A program made the position numbers and the translations under genes. Of a stretch of DNA of 64,000 nt, positions 9,032 through 17,986 are shown piece by piece; positions within the stretch are counted from its first letter, which is position 1, and every line of letters begins with the position of its first letter. The notes below the pieces were generated by a model. It was given only the letters and a program-made list of their open reading frames with translations. It had not been told where the DNA came from and searched no databases. This DNA is from Prado023 sp963818445 (lineage in GTDB: Bacteria > Actinomycetota > Actinomycetes > S36-B12 > CAIYMF01), in contig CAWFSG010000021.1 of NCBI GenBank assembly GCA_963818445.1, positions 153,489 through 217,488 on the forward strand, given 5' to 3'.

Positions 9032-9386
9032 GTCGCGGGCCTCGGGTCGGCCACGCAGTGTCCGGCAGGGATCAGCGGCTTCGAGGATGGCGGGCTCGTC
9101 GGTGGGGCATCGCCGCTGCAGGGCCCGGCGAACTCGGGCCCGCCTCGGATTGGCGTGGCTGGCCTCGGTGCTCCCATTGCCGCGTCTGAACCGCCTCAAG
9201 ACCGGTCAGCGCCAATCCGTGCCCCGAGTGCCGCGAAAGAGCCTGCGTTGGGGCGCCATTCGCGGCAGTCGGCGCACCTCGGGGGTGAGTGTGTCCAGCC
9301 GGGTCGGCGTAACGCGGCAGATCCTGCACCGCCGTGGCCACTGAGCCCGTCCGCACCCGCTGGCGACTGTGAGTGCGCGACTCAGT
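9032..9386. other. Non-coding stretch downstream of hutG
   Basis: 355 bases between the thioredoxin-like gene and the corrected hutG stop. Short open frames exist on both strands, but none has recognisable protein features. The minus-strand extension of the shifted hutG frame to 9206 is treated as an artefact of the hutG frameshift. No clear hairpin or repeat was seen. Confidence 0.5.
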
Positions 9387-10297
9387 TCAGTTCCGCCCCC
9401 GGAGCAGCACCCCGGTGGCGATCTCCAGCACGCACAGGGCGGCCAGCGGACGGTGCGGCCGTCGGGGGTGTCGGCCGCGGCGTCCACCTCGGCGATGTCG
9501 AGGCTGACCACGCGTGGATCGGTGCCAGCAGCGCGCGCGGCAGTGCGCAGCTCGCGGGCGCTGATCCCGCCGGGCACGGAGGCCGGGCAGGCCGGCGCCA
9601 CAGCGCGGTCGCAGACGTCCACGTCCAGGTCGACATGGATGCGGGCCGCCGGGCCGCCACCGGCGATCTCCAGGGCCTCAGCCATCGCATCGGCCATCGG
9701 GCGGCGCTCGAGCTCCTCGCGGCTGATCACGGTGATCCCGAGCTCCCGGGCGCGTGCGGCGTAGAACGCAGAGTTGGCGAAGTCGCTGATTCCGATCTGG
9801 ACCACACGTCGGCCGTCCAGCCCGGACTCGACCAGACGCCGAACCGGGGAGCCGTTGGAGCGTCCGTCACGAAGGTCGTGGTGGGCATCGAGGGTGATCA
9901 GGCCGTCGGCGCAGGCGCCGTGGGCCACGGCGAACGTGATCGAGTTGTCCCCGCCGAGGGCAAGCACCGGGGCTCGGGGAAACAGCCGAACAGCCTCGAT
10001 CGTTGCGCGCTCGCCGGCGGGGGTGTCCGGGTCGGACTGGTCCCCGAGGTCGACGAGCATCAGCTCCGCCAGGTCGAGACCCGCGGAGGGAACGTACGTG
10101 GAGTAGCGCGCCAGGGCCGCGCGAATGGCCGCCGGGGTCGTGTCGGCGCGGGTCGGCGAGATCGAGGTCGCATGCGCGGGCACCCCGAGCAGCGCCATCT
10201 GGACCGGCCGGGGGGAGCGGTCGGACGGCCAGGAGTGCTCGTCGGTGCAGGCCTGGATCCACGCCGAGGCGCGCGGCCAGTTCGGGTCGTCAGCCAC
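9387..10297 (-). CDS. hutG: Formimidoylglutamase HutG (one-base frameshift near 9445)
   Basis: Arginase/ureohydrolase family. It hydrolyses N-formimidoyl-glutamate in histidine breakdown. Metal-binding motifs are intact: LALGGDNSITF, LDAHHDLRD and HVDLDVDVCDRAVAPA. After DTPDGRTVR the frame breaks. Restoring one base near 9443-9448 (a C in CGCTGGCC) gives the typical ending LAALCVLEIATGVLLRGRN and a stop at 9387, for 303 aa. Without it, translation runs into unrelated residues to 9206. The GTG start at 10297 has GGAG 5 nt upstream and overlaps hutI by 8 bp. It is the last gene of the hut operon. Confidence 0.85.
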
Positions 10298-11558
10298 GGT
10301 CACTCCAGCCCGAGCCCGGGCGGTTGGCCGAGCCAGAAACCGCACCCGAGGCGGGGCCGGTTCCCCGCGCGCTCACGCGCTTCCCCCCACGCCACACCGC
10401 CGCGACGAGGTCCACGCCCGGACGGTAGGCCAGATGGACGTAGCTCGGGGCGGCGAGCAGCACGAGGTCCGCCGGTCCACCGACGATGATCCGGCCGAGC
10501 CCGTCTCGACGCAGGGCGCGAGCGCCCCCGTGGGTCGCTGCCCGCAGGGCCTCGGCGACGGTCATGCGCATCTCGCGGACGGCCATGGCGATGCACCACG
10601 GCATCGAGGTCGTGAACGAGGTCCCGGGGTTGCAGTCGGTGGCCAGGGCGACCGACACGCCCGCGTCCAGGAGCCGACGGGCATCGGGATAGGGCGAGCG
10701 GGTGCTGAACTCGGCACCGGGCAGCAGCGTGGCGACGGTGCCGGAGCCGACGAGCACATCGACGTCGGTATCGGTGAGGTGCGTGCAATGGTCCGCGGAC
10801 GCCGCCCCCATCTCGACCGCCAGCGCGACACCGGGGCCGGGGCCCAACTGGTTGGCGTGCACGCGTGGGCCGAGCCCTGCGCGGATGCCGGCTTCGAGAA
10901 CCGTCCGCGCCTCGTCGGCGTCGAAGGCGCCGCGTTCGCAGAACACGTCGATCCAACGTGCGGGCGGGGCGCAGGCATCGAGCATCGGCCCGGTGACGAG
11001 GTCGAGGTAGCCGGGACGGTCCTCGCGGTACTCCTCGGGCACCACATGTGCCCCAAGGAACGTGACCTCGTCGGTGAACTCCGCGGCGATCCGGCAGGCC
11101 CTCGCCTCCTGCTCCACGGTGAGGCCGTACCCGGACTTGATCTCGAACGTGGTCGTCCCGGAGCGCACGAGCTCGTCGACGAGGCCCTGCACGACGGCGC
11201 GCAGCTGCTCGTCCGTGGCGGACCGCGTTGCGGCCACGGTCGAGCGGATCCCGCCGGCGGAGTAGGGCTGCCCAGTCATGCGGGCGGCGAACTCCGCGGA
11301 CCGGTCTCCGGCGAAGACCAGGTGTGCGTGCGAGTCCACGAAGCCCGGGATCACCGCCGCACCAGCACAGTCGTGGCGCTCGTCGGCCGCGGGAGCCCCT
11401 TGCGCCGGCCCGATCCAGGCGATCCGGTCGTCCTCGACAACGATCGCTGCGTCTGTGAGCACTCCCAGCGCCCACTCGTCGTGACCGGAGCTCGGAGCGT
11501 GGCCGTGCGGGTCGTTGGTGACGAGCATGCCAATCCCGTCGAGCAGCGTGGTCGTCAC
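10290..11558 (-). CDS. hutI: Imidazolonepropionase HutI
   Basis: Hydrolyses imidazolone-5-propionate to formiminoglutamate, the third step of histidine catabolism. 422 aa amidohydrolase. The metal-binding motif GFVDSHAHLVFAGDR is near residue 70, and SGYGLTVEQEARACR, LGAHVVPEEY and SADHCTHL follow; the last part of the barrel has ATDCNPGTSFTTSM. No frameshift in this gene. The GTG start overlaps the hutU stop (GTGA). The C-terminal tail (about 30 residues rich in Gly, Ser, Ala) is longer than usual. Confidence 0.93.
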   Translation of the reverse strand: MTTTLLDGIGMLVTNDPHGHAPSSGHDEWALGVLTDAAIVVEDDRIAWIGPAQGAPAADERHDCAGAAVIPGFVDSHAHLVFAGDRSAEFAARMTGQPYSAGGIRSTVAATRSATDEQLRAVVQGLVDELVRSGTTTFEIKSGYGLTVEQEARACRIAAEFTDEVTFLGAHVVPEEYREDRPGYLDLVTGPMLDACAPPARWIDVFCERGAFDADEARTVLEAGIRAGLGPRVHANQLGPGPGVALAVEMGAASADHCTHLTDTDVDVLVGSGTVATLLPGAEFSTRSPYPDARRLLDAGVSVALATDCNPGTSFTTSMPWCIAMAVREMRMTVAEALRAATHGGARALRRDGLGRIIVGGPADLVLLAAPSYVHLAYRPGVDLVAAVWRGGKRVSARGTGPASGAVSGSANRPGSGWSDRG

Positions 11559-13232
11559 GGAGCGCCGCCCTCCTGCATCGGGATCCTCAGGCCCTTCTCG
11601 GCGGCCACGCGCGCCGCGATGTCGTACCCGGAGTCCACATGGCGGATGACGCCCATGCCCGGGTCGTTGGTCAGGACGCGCTCGAGCTTCTGGGCGGCCA
11701 ACGGGGTTCCGTCGGCGACCGAGACCTGGCCGGCGTGGATCGACCGACCGATGCCCACGCCGCCACCGTGGTGGATGGACACCCAGGAGGCTCCGGATGC
11801 GGTGTTGACCAGGGCGTTGAGCAGCGGCCAGTCGGCGATCGCGTCGGAGCCGTCGAGCATCGACTCGGTCTCCCGGTACGGCGAGGCCACCGATCCGGTG
11901 TCGAGGTGGTCGCGACCGATCACGATCGGGGCGCTCACCGCCCCTGTGGCCACCAGGTCGTTGAACATCAGTCCGGCCTCGGCGCGCTCGCCCTGGCCCA
12001 GCCAGCAGATCCGCGCGGGCAGGCCCTGGTGGGCGATGCGTTGACCCGCCGCCCGGATCCAGCGCTCGAGCGGCTCGTTGTCGGGGAAGAGCTTGCAGCA
12101 CCGCGGCATCCGTGGTGGTGATGTCGCCCGCATCCCCGGACAGGGCCACCCAGCGGAAGGGTCCCTTGCCCTCGCAGAACAGCGGACGGATGTAGGCCGG
12201 CACGAACCCGGGGAAGTCGAAGGCGCGCGTGTAGCCGGCCAACTCGGCCTCGCCGCGGATCGAGTTGCCGTAGTCGAAGACCTCGGCGCCGGCGTCCATG
12301 AACCCGACCATGGCCTCGACGTGGCGGGCCATCGACTCACGTGCCCGCGTGGTGAAGCCCTCGGGATCGGCGGCCGCGAGGTCGTGCCACTGCTCGACCG
12401 TGACACCGATCGGGCAGTAGGCCAGCGGGTCGTGTGCGGAGGTCTGGTCGGTGACGATGTCGATGGCCACCCCGCGGCGCAGCAGCTCGGGGAGGACCTC
12501 AGCCGCGTTGCCGACAACGCCCACGCTGTGCCCGCGCCGCTCGGCCTTCGCAGCCAGGGCCCTCTCGATGGCGACGTCGAGGTCGTCGGTCCACTCGTCG
12601 AGGTAGCGGTGATCGACGCGCCTGGCCAGCCGGGTGGCGTCCACGTCGATGATCAGGCACGCGCCCTCGTTCATCGTGACGGCCAGCGGCTGGGCCCCGC
12701 CCATGCCCCCGCACCCGGCGGTGAGCGTCAGCGTGCCGGCCAGCGTCCCGCCGAAGCGCTTGGCAGCCACGGCCGCGAACGTCTCGTAGGTGCCCTGCAC
12801 GATCCCCTGGGTGCCGATGTAGATCCAGGATCCGGCGGTCATCTGGCCGTACATCGTCAGGCCCAGGGCCTCGAGCCGGCGGAACTCCGGCCACGTGGCC
12901 CAGTCGCCGACCAGGTTGGAGTTCGCGATCAGCACCCGGGGCGCCCACTCGTGGGTCCGCATCACCCCGACGGGCTTGCCGGACTGGACCAGCATCGTCT
13001 CGTCGTCGCGCAGGGTCGTCAGGGTCCGGACCAGCGCGTGGAAGCTCGGCCAGTCGCGCGCGGCCCGACCGGTGCCCCCGTAGACGACCAGCGAATCGGG
13101 GTGCTCAGCCACCTCGGGGTCGAGGTTGTTCTGCAGCATCCGCAGGGCGGCCTCCTGCGGCCAGCCCAGGGCGGTCCGGGTGCTGCCGCGGGGCGCGCGA
13201 ACGGGGACCGGCGTGCCGAGGTCGTGTGCCAT
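11555..13232 (-). CDS. hutU: Urocanate hydratase HutU (one-base frameshift near 12095)
   Basis: Converts urocanate to imidazolonepropionate using tightly bound NAD+. The first part has LVVYGGTGRAARDW, the NAD-binding glycine cluster TAGCGGMGGAQPLAVTMNEG and WVALSGDAGDI. After TTDAAVL the frame shifts. Removing one base at 12093-12096 gives KLFPDNEPLERWIR, followed by ARICWLGQGERAEAGLMFND and WVSIHHGGGVGIGRSIHAG, for 558 aa, the family length. Start at ATG 13232, 6 nt after AAGGAG. Second gene of the hut operon, 20 bp after hutH. Confidence 0.88.
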
Positions 13233-13252
13233 CGTCATCTCCTTCTCGGTGG

Positions 13253-14803
13253 TCAGTCCAGGTGTCCGATCGCCGCGGTGACCGCGGCGAGCAGTGCCCC
13301 CGAGGCGAGCAGGGCGTCCGCTGCATGGATCTCCTCGGAGACGATCCTGTCGGGTCCAGGCCCCTGCACGACCGTGCGCAGCGCGGCCAGCGCTGCCCCG
13401 GTTCCGGCCGCGGGGGCAAGCGGGGCCCGCAGGTCCAGGCCGCGTCCGGCCACGATCAACTCGATGGCCAGGACGTGGCGCAGTCCCCGCACGGCGGCGG
13501 TGAGCTTGCGACCGGCCGCCCACCCCATCGAGACGTGGTCCTCCTGCATCGCTGAGCTGGGGATCGAGTCCACACTGGCTGGCACCGCCAGCCGCTTGAG
13601 CTCGGAGACGATCCCGGCGGCCGTGTACTGGGCGATCATGTAGCCGGAGTCCACCCCGACCTCGTGGGCGAGGAAGGCCGGCAGGCCCTGGTTGCGGGAG
13701 CGGTCCAGGAGCCGATCGGTGCGCCGCTCGCTGATCGAGGCCACATCGGCCACGGGAATCGCGAGGAAGTCCAGGACGTGGGCCACGGGGGCGCCATGGA
13801 AGTTGCCGTTGGACTCCACACGGCCGTCGACCGTGATGACCGGGTTGTCGATGATCGAGTCGAGCTCGCGCTGGGCGACGGCGCGTGCGTGCGCCATGGT
13901 GTCGCGCGCCGAGCCGGCCACCTGGGGGGCGCAGCGCATCGAGTACGCGTCCTGGACGAGGTGAGTCGTGTCGTGGCGGTGGCTGGCCACGATCGGCGAG
14001 CCGGCCAACAGCCGACGCAGGTTCGCCGCGGACGCGCCCTGCCCCGGGTGCGGGCGCATGGCCACCAGGTCGGCGGCGTACGCGCGGTCCGTGCCCAGCA
14101 GGGCCTCCACGCTCATCGCGGCCGTGATGTCGGCGATCCGGACCAGGTCGTCGAGGTCGGCCAGCGCCAGGGCGAGCATGCCGAGCATCCCGTCCGTGCC
14201 GTTGATGAGGGCCAGCCCCTCCTTCTCGGCCAGGACGACCCGGGTGAGCCCGGCCTCGGCCAGCGCCTGCGCAGCGGGGCGGGTCGTGCCGTCGGGGGTG
14301 ATCACCTGCCCCTCGCCCTGCAGGACGATCGCGACGTGGGCCAGCGGGGACAGGTCACCGCTGCAGCCCAGCGAGCCGAACTCGTGGACGGCCGGGATGA
14401 TCCCGGCGTTGAGCAGTCCGGCCAGTGCGGAGACCACCTCGGGGCGCACGCCTGTGCGTCCGGTGCTCAGGGTGTGCAGGCGCAGCGCCATCATCGCGCG
14501 GACGGTGGCCGGCTCCACGAGGCTGCCGATGCCGGCTGCGTGCGAGCGGGTCAGGCTGACCTGCAGGGCCGCACGCCGCTCCGGGGCGATCGCGACCGTG
14601 GCCAGCGCCCCGAACCCGGTCGAGACGCCGTACGTGGGCTCGGGGCGACCGGCCAGGTCCTCGATGTGCAGGCGCCCGGCCGCGACCCGGGCCAGGGTCT
14701 CCGGCGAGAGGACGATCGGCTGTCCACCCCGGGCCACGCCCGCCAGGTCGTCGACGGTCAGGTCGCCGATGTCCAGGGGCGCGGGGTCAGCCGGTGTCGT
14801 CAT
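13253..14803 (-). CDS. hutH: Histidine ammonia-lyase HutH
   Basis: Deaminates L-histidine to trans-urocanate, the first step of the pathway. 516 aa. It has YGVSTGFGALATV, the cofactor-forming region GSLGCSGDLSPLAH at about residue 147, and the C-terminal QEDHVSMGWAAGRKL. The MIO prosthetic group normally forms from Ala-Ser-Gly; here the triad is Cys-Ser-Gly, a variant I recall from some actinobacterial enzymes. First gene of the hutHUIG operon. No regulator gene is adjacent. Confidence 0.94.
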   Translation of the reverse strand: MTTPADPAPLDIGDLTVDDLAGVARGGQPIVLSPETLARVAAGRLHIEDLAGRPEPTYGVSTGFGALATVAIAPERRAALQVSLTRSHAAGIGSLVEPATVRAMMALRLHTLSTGRTGVRPEVVSALAGLLNAGIIPAVHEFGSLGCSGDLSPLAHVAIVLQGEGQVITPDGTTRPAAQALAEAGLTRVVLAEKEGLALINGTDGMLGMLALALADLDDLVRIADITAAMSVEALLGTDRAYAADLVAMRPHPGQGASAANLRRLLAGSPIVASHRHDTTHLVQDAYSMRCAPQVAGSARDTMAHARAVAQRELDSIIDNPVITVDGRVESNGNFHGAPVAHVLDFLAIPVADVASISERRTDRLLDRSRNQGLPAFLAHEVGVDSGYMIAQYTAAGIVSELKRLAVPASVDSIPSSAMQEDHVSMGWAAGRKLTAAVRGLRHVLAIELIVAGRGLDLRAPLAPAAGTGAALAALRTVVQGPGPDRIVSEEIHAADALLASGALLAAVTAAIGHLD

Positions 14804-14867
14804 GGCCCATTGCTAGCACCGATGCCCCCCGCGGCGCGCTGTGTGTGGCAGGGCCGAGGGTGTCGGT

Positions 14868-15681
14868 TCAGCGGGCCCGCAGGTAGAGGACCCTCTGGTT
14901 CGAGCCGGCCGGGCGCCGCTCCTCGGTCGTGAACAGGTCGGTCCGGTCGCGCACGAGATCCGAGAGCTTCTTGTACCCGTAGAGCCTCGGGTCGAAGTCG
15001 GGCTGCAACTTGTTCAGGTAGTTGCCGAACGTACCCAGGTGCGCCCAGCCCTCATCGTCCACTGACTGCTCGAGGGCGCTGAGCACGAACTTCTTGGGCA
15101 GCTTGGGCCGCGGCGAGGCATCGGCGGCACTCCTGCGGCTGCGCGGCCGCGGCCGCGGCACCGGTCACGCTCGGCTCCACGGACTCGGGCTCAGTGGCCC
15201 GCCCGCTGTTGCGCAGCACCTCGACGAAGACGAACCGGTGGCACGCGTTGCGGAACGCCTCGGGCGTCTTCTTCTCGCCGAACCCGAAGACCATCAGGCC
15301 CTCCTCGCGCAGGCGCATCGCCAGGCCGGTGAAGTCGCTGTCGCTGGTGACCAGCGCGAAGCCGTCGAAGTTGCCGGTGTAGAGCAGGTCCATCGCGTCG
15401 ATGATCAGCGTGCTGTCCGTGGAGTTCTTGCCGGTGGAGTAGGCGAACTGCTGGACGGGCTTGATCGCGTTGCGCTGCAGGACCTTCTTCCACGACGCGC
15501 TCGTCGGGGCGGTGAAGTCCCCGTAGATCCGGCGGACGGTCGCGTCGCCGAACCGCGCCACCTCGGCCAGCAGGGCCTCGATCACGGTCGCCTGGGCGTT
15601 GTCGGCGTCGATCAGGACGGCCAGCCGCAGGTGGGTGTCGTCGGTCTCGGTGCCGGGTGCGCGTTTCGTGGGGGTCGCCAT
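14868..15681 (-). CDS. NYN-domain putative ribonuclease with OST-HTH domain (one-base frameshift near 15150)
   Basis: The first frame encodes a NYN (PIN-like) nuclease domain with acidic residues in VLIDADNAQ, STLIIDAMDLLYTGNFDG and ALVTSDSDFTGLAMRL. The other frame, from about 15140 down to 14868, encodes an OST-HTH/LOTUS RNA-binding domain (VLSALEQSVDDEGWAHLGTF and YGYKKLSDLV). The usual family protein has both domains in one chain of about 250-270 aa. One extra base in the GC-rich repeat at 15141-15158 separates them here; with correction the protein is 270 aa. The likely role is RNA cleavage; targets are unknown. Confidence 0.8.
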
Positions 15682-15783
15682 GCGGCCAGCCTGTCACGAC
15701 GACAGGCGCGGCTCATCCCGGGGGCGCCGCCTTGTGTTGTCTCACTATTTGGAACCCGTGGCCCACGGAGCGGCCCATCAGGC

Positions 15784-15789
15784 TATCCT
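15784..15789 (+). promoter_or_regulatory. Probable -10 element of a leaderless transcript
   Basis: TATCCT ends 7 bases before the ATG at 15796. This spacing puts the transcription start at or next to the start codon, so the leader peptide mRNA is probably leaderless. No good -35 is evident, which is common in actinobacteria. Confidence 0.45.
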
Positions 15790-15795
15790 TGCCTC

Positions 15796-15873
15796 ATGTA
15801 TCGGGTGCTCCTCACCAAGCGGCGGGTCATCGACCACTGCCGCATGGGCACCTGTCTGTGTCGAATGCCCTGA
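15796..15873 (+). CDS. Cysteine-containing actinobacterial leader peptide
   Basis: 25-aa open frame. It begins MYRVLLTKRRVIDHCR and ends MGTCLCRMP. The block L-T-K-R-R-x-I-D-x-x-R followed by cysteines near the C-terminus is the pattern of actinobacterial leader peptides that precede sulfur-metabolism genes. In mycobacteria such peptides attenuate downstream expression according to cysteine supply. Here it lies 56 nt before a DUF4395 gene and appears leaderless. Cysteine-responsive control is inferred from the family. Confidence 0.7.
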   Translation: MYRVLLTKRRVIDHCRMGTCLCRMP

Positions 15874-15929
15874 GTCGTCCGCCCGTCCCGACCCAGTTCC
15901 GCGCATCCACAGACCCCACGGAGAACCCC

Positions 15930-16392
15930 ATGACCACGCTGTCCTCGTCCACGCTGGAATCCGCCACCGACTGCTCCGCGGGCATCGACCCCCGCGGCCC
16001 GCGGTTCGCCGCCGTGATCACCACGGTCGTCCTCTCGGCCGCCCTCGTGCTCGCCTCGCCGGCACTGCTGGCCCTGCAGGCCGTGGTGTTCGCGGTCGGT
16101 GCGTTCTCCAGCCGGCCTGAGCGCCGGCCCTACGGCATCGTGTTCCGGACCCTCGTCCGCCCACGCCTCGGGTCCCCCGGAGTACCTCGAGGATCCGGCG
16201 TCCTCGCGGTTCGCCCAGGCCTGCGGGCTGGCGTTCAGCCTGGTCGGGTTGCTCGGGTTCGCCCTCGGGGCGCAGTGGCTGGCCCTCGGCGCGATCGGGC
16301 TGGCGCTTGGGGCGGCGTTCCTCAACGCGGCCTTCGACTTCTGCATCGGCTGCGAGATCTACCTGCGAGCCCAGCGCCTGCGCCGCTCCTGA
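15930..16392 (+). CDS. DUF4395 membrane protein (one-base frameshift near 16171)
   Basis: Small integral membrane protein, about 153 aa after correction. The N-terminal frame contains DPRGPRFAAVITTVVLSAAL and a hydrophobic helix, then FRTLVRPRLG. The second frame resumes with PPEYLEDPASSRFAQACGL, two further helices and the conserved cysteine-bearing FDFCIGCEIYL. Removing one G from the GGG at 16170-16172 joins them. DUF4395 genes are often near rhodaneses or thioredoxins in sulfur-metabolism loci, which agrees with the upstream cysteine leader peptide. Function unknown. Confidence 0.75.
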
Positions 16393-16408
16393 GCTCGCTC
16401 GCGCGGCC

Positions 16409-16774
16409 TCAGCCAGCCCCGTAGACCAGGGCCTGGGCGCCCTCGGCCAGGACCTCGTCGACGAACGTCGCCGCGCCTGCCAACCGGACGCCGGGGAGCA
16501 GGTCTGCCGCCGTGAGGTCCCGCCGGGCTGCGCACTGGGTGCAGACGGTCATCGTCCCCTCGGCCAGCACCGCGTCGCGCAGCTCGGCCAGAGGCGCGGA
16601 CTTGGGCAGCTCGAAGGCCTCCGCCCGGCCCGGCCGGGCCAGGCCCGTGGCGTCACCGGTGAGCCAGAGCGAGACTGTCGCGCCTGCCGCAAGGGCGGTG
16701 GCCGCAACGGTGAATGCCTGTGAGCAGGGCTCCGGATCGGTCGTCGTGCACTTGACCACCAGGGTGCGAGTCAT
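16409..16774 (-). CDS. DsrE-family protein
   Basis: 121 aa, single domain of the DsrE/DsrF-like fold (residues 1-120). Features are the strand TRTLVVKCTT, the helix of PCSQAFTVAATALAAGATVSLW, and a CTQC pair in the middle. DsrE-like proteins are small sulfur-handling or structural proteins; the exact role here is unknown. The start was set at the ATG at 16774. It is convergent with the DUF4395 gene, 16 bp away, giving a small sulfur-related neighbourhood. Confidence 0.75.
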   Translation of the reverse strand: MTRTLVVKCTTTDPEPCSQAFTVAATALAAGATVSLWLTGDATGLARPGRAEAFELPKSAPLAELRDAVLAEGTMTVCTQCAARRDLTAADLLPGVRLAGAATFVDEVLAEGAQALVYGAG

Positions 16775-16860
16775 GGGCCAAGACTGGCACCTGCGAGCCG
16801 GAGCGGCCAAGGCCCGCCCAGACCTCGGCCGGCGCGTCCACGCCGGGCTAGACTTCCCCC

Positions 16861-16968
16861 GTGGACGCCATCGAGATCTTCTTCGCCACCCTGCTGGTCC
16901 TCGTCAGCATCGTGATCGTCTGGTTCGCGGGGTACGTGGTCTACAAGCTCTACCGGGGCCAGTCCTGA
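16861..16968 (+). CDS. Small single-pass membrane protein
   Basis: 35-aa open frame with a GTG start. It has an acidic start (MDAIEIFFATLL), one hydrophobic helix to about residue 30, then a basic end (YKLYRGQS). It ends 2 bp before the nitrobindin start, so the two are probably co-transcribed. The composition is strongly membrane-like and not an accidental frame. No function can be assigned. Confidence 0.6.
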   Translation: MDAIEIFFATLLVLVSIVIVWFAGYVVYKLYRGQS

Positions 16969-16970
16969 GC

Positions 16971-17504
16971 GTGGGCGGGCCGCTCCCCGTCGAGCTGGCC
17001 CACCTGTCGTGGCTGATCGGCCGTTGGGGCGGCATCGGCGAGGGCGGCTATCCCGAGGTCGAGCCGTTCCGCTACGAGCAGGTCGTGGAGTTCGCGTGCG
17101 ACGGCCGGCCGTTCCTGGAGTACCGCTCGGTGTCCTGGATCCTGGATGAGGACAACGTGCGCGTCCGGCGATCGGCCACCGAGTCCGGGTACTGGCGCCC
17201 CCGCCCGGACAACGGGGTGGAGCTGCTGCTGGCCCATCCGACGGGATTCGTCGAGGTCTGGGTCGGGCGCGTCGAGGTGACCGGCATCCACGACGCACGC
17301 GTGATCGGCGCCCGGATCGAGCTGACCACGGACGCGGTGGTCCGAACGGAGTCGGCCAAGGAGGTCACGGCGGGGCACCGCCTCTACGGACTGGTCGACG
17401 GCAAGCTGCTGAGCACCTACGACATGGCCGCGATGGGCCACCCGCTGAGCAACCACCTCGCGATCGCCCTTGAGCCGATCCCCGACGCGGCCACCGACCT
17501 CTAG
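16971..17504 (+). CDS. Nitrobindin-like heme-binding beta-barrel protein
   Basis: 177 aa with a GTG start. The N-terminal signature LIGRWGGIGEGGYP matches the GxWxGxGxGxYP motif of nitrobindins (FABP-like, formerly DUF1794). The C-terminal MAAMGHPLSNHLAIALEP includes the histidine expected to ligate heme. Family members bind ferric heme and react with NO or peroxynitrite. Cytosolic. It precedes the fur-like gene by 2 bp, so it belongs to the same operon as fur and ygfZ. Confidence 0.86.
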   Translation: MGGPLPVELAHLSWLIGRWGGIGEGGYPEVEPFRYEQVVEFACDGRPFLEYRSVSWILDEDNVRVRRSATESGYWRPRPDNGVELLLAHPTGFVEVWVGRVEVTGIHDARVIGARIELTTDAVVRTESAKEVTAGHRLYGLVDGKLLSTYDMAAMGHPLSNHLAIALEPIPDAATDL

Positions 17505-17506
17505 CC

Positions 17507-17986
17507 GTGGACGAGGCGCGCCCGGACTGGGATGCCCGGTTGCGCGCCGTCGGGCTGCGCAGCACCGCACAGCGCCGCGCCGTCCTTCAGGCCCTGTTCG
17601 AGGCTCAGCACGCCACCGTCGACGAGTTGGCGGCCGAGGTGCAGCGCACCATGCCCGACGTCAGCCTGTCGACGATCTACCGCACCCTCGAGGCCCTCGA
17701 TGAGGCCGGCCTGGTCACGCACGCCCACCTGCACCACGGCTCGCCCACGTACCACTCCGTCGACGAGGAGCCCCATGTGCACCTGGTGTGCACGGGGTGC
17801 GGTGCGATCGGCCAGCAGCCCATGTCCGTGGCGGCGTCTCTGGCCGAACAGCTGCGGGCCTCGGCGGGGTTCGTCGTCGATGTGTCCCACCTGGCGGTCC
17901 ACGGCCTGTGCGCCTCCTGCGCCGATGCGGGCGGGAGTGGGGCGCCGGGAAGCACCGGGGCTCCGGTGGCGTTGTCCCAGACGTGA
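17507..17986 (+). CDS. Fur-family transcriptional regulator
   Basis: 159 aa. The winged helix (about 10-85) contains RSTAQRRAVLQALFEA and VSLSTIYRTLEALDEAGLV. The dimer/metal domain has HVHLVCTGCGAIGQQ and, later, LCASCAD, giving two CxxC pairs for structural zinc, plus His residues in HLHHGSPTYH. Whether it senses Fe, Zn or another metal cannot be told. GTG start. Its TGA overlaps the GTG of the ygfZ-like gene by 4 bp. Confidence 0.88.
   Translation: MDEARPDWDARLRAVGLRSTAQRRAVLQALFEAQHATVDELAAEVQRTMPDVSLSTIYRTLEALDEAGLVTHAHLHHGSPTYHSVDEEPHVHLVCTGCGAIGQQPMSVAASLAEQLRASAGFVVDVSHLAVHGLCASCADAGGSGAPGSTGAPVALSQT

Noticed and set aside
9206..9386. C-terminal extension of hutG to 9206
   Set aside because: It follows the frameshift. 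Restoring one base gives the normal family ending and a stop at 9387.
10290..13523. Single 1077-codon minus-strand frame as one fusion protein
   Set aside because: It joins the start of hutU, an out-of-frame middle and hutI because of the hutU frameshift. The middle section is nonsense while another frame there encodes the true HutU C-terminus.
11639..13643. Plus-strand frames over hutU/hutH
   Set aside because: Antisense shadows of conserved genes without protein features.
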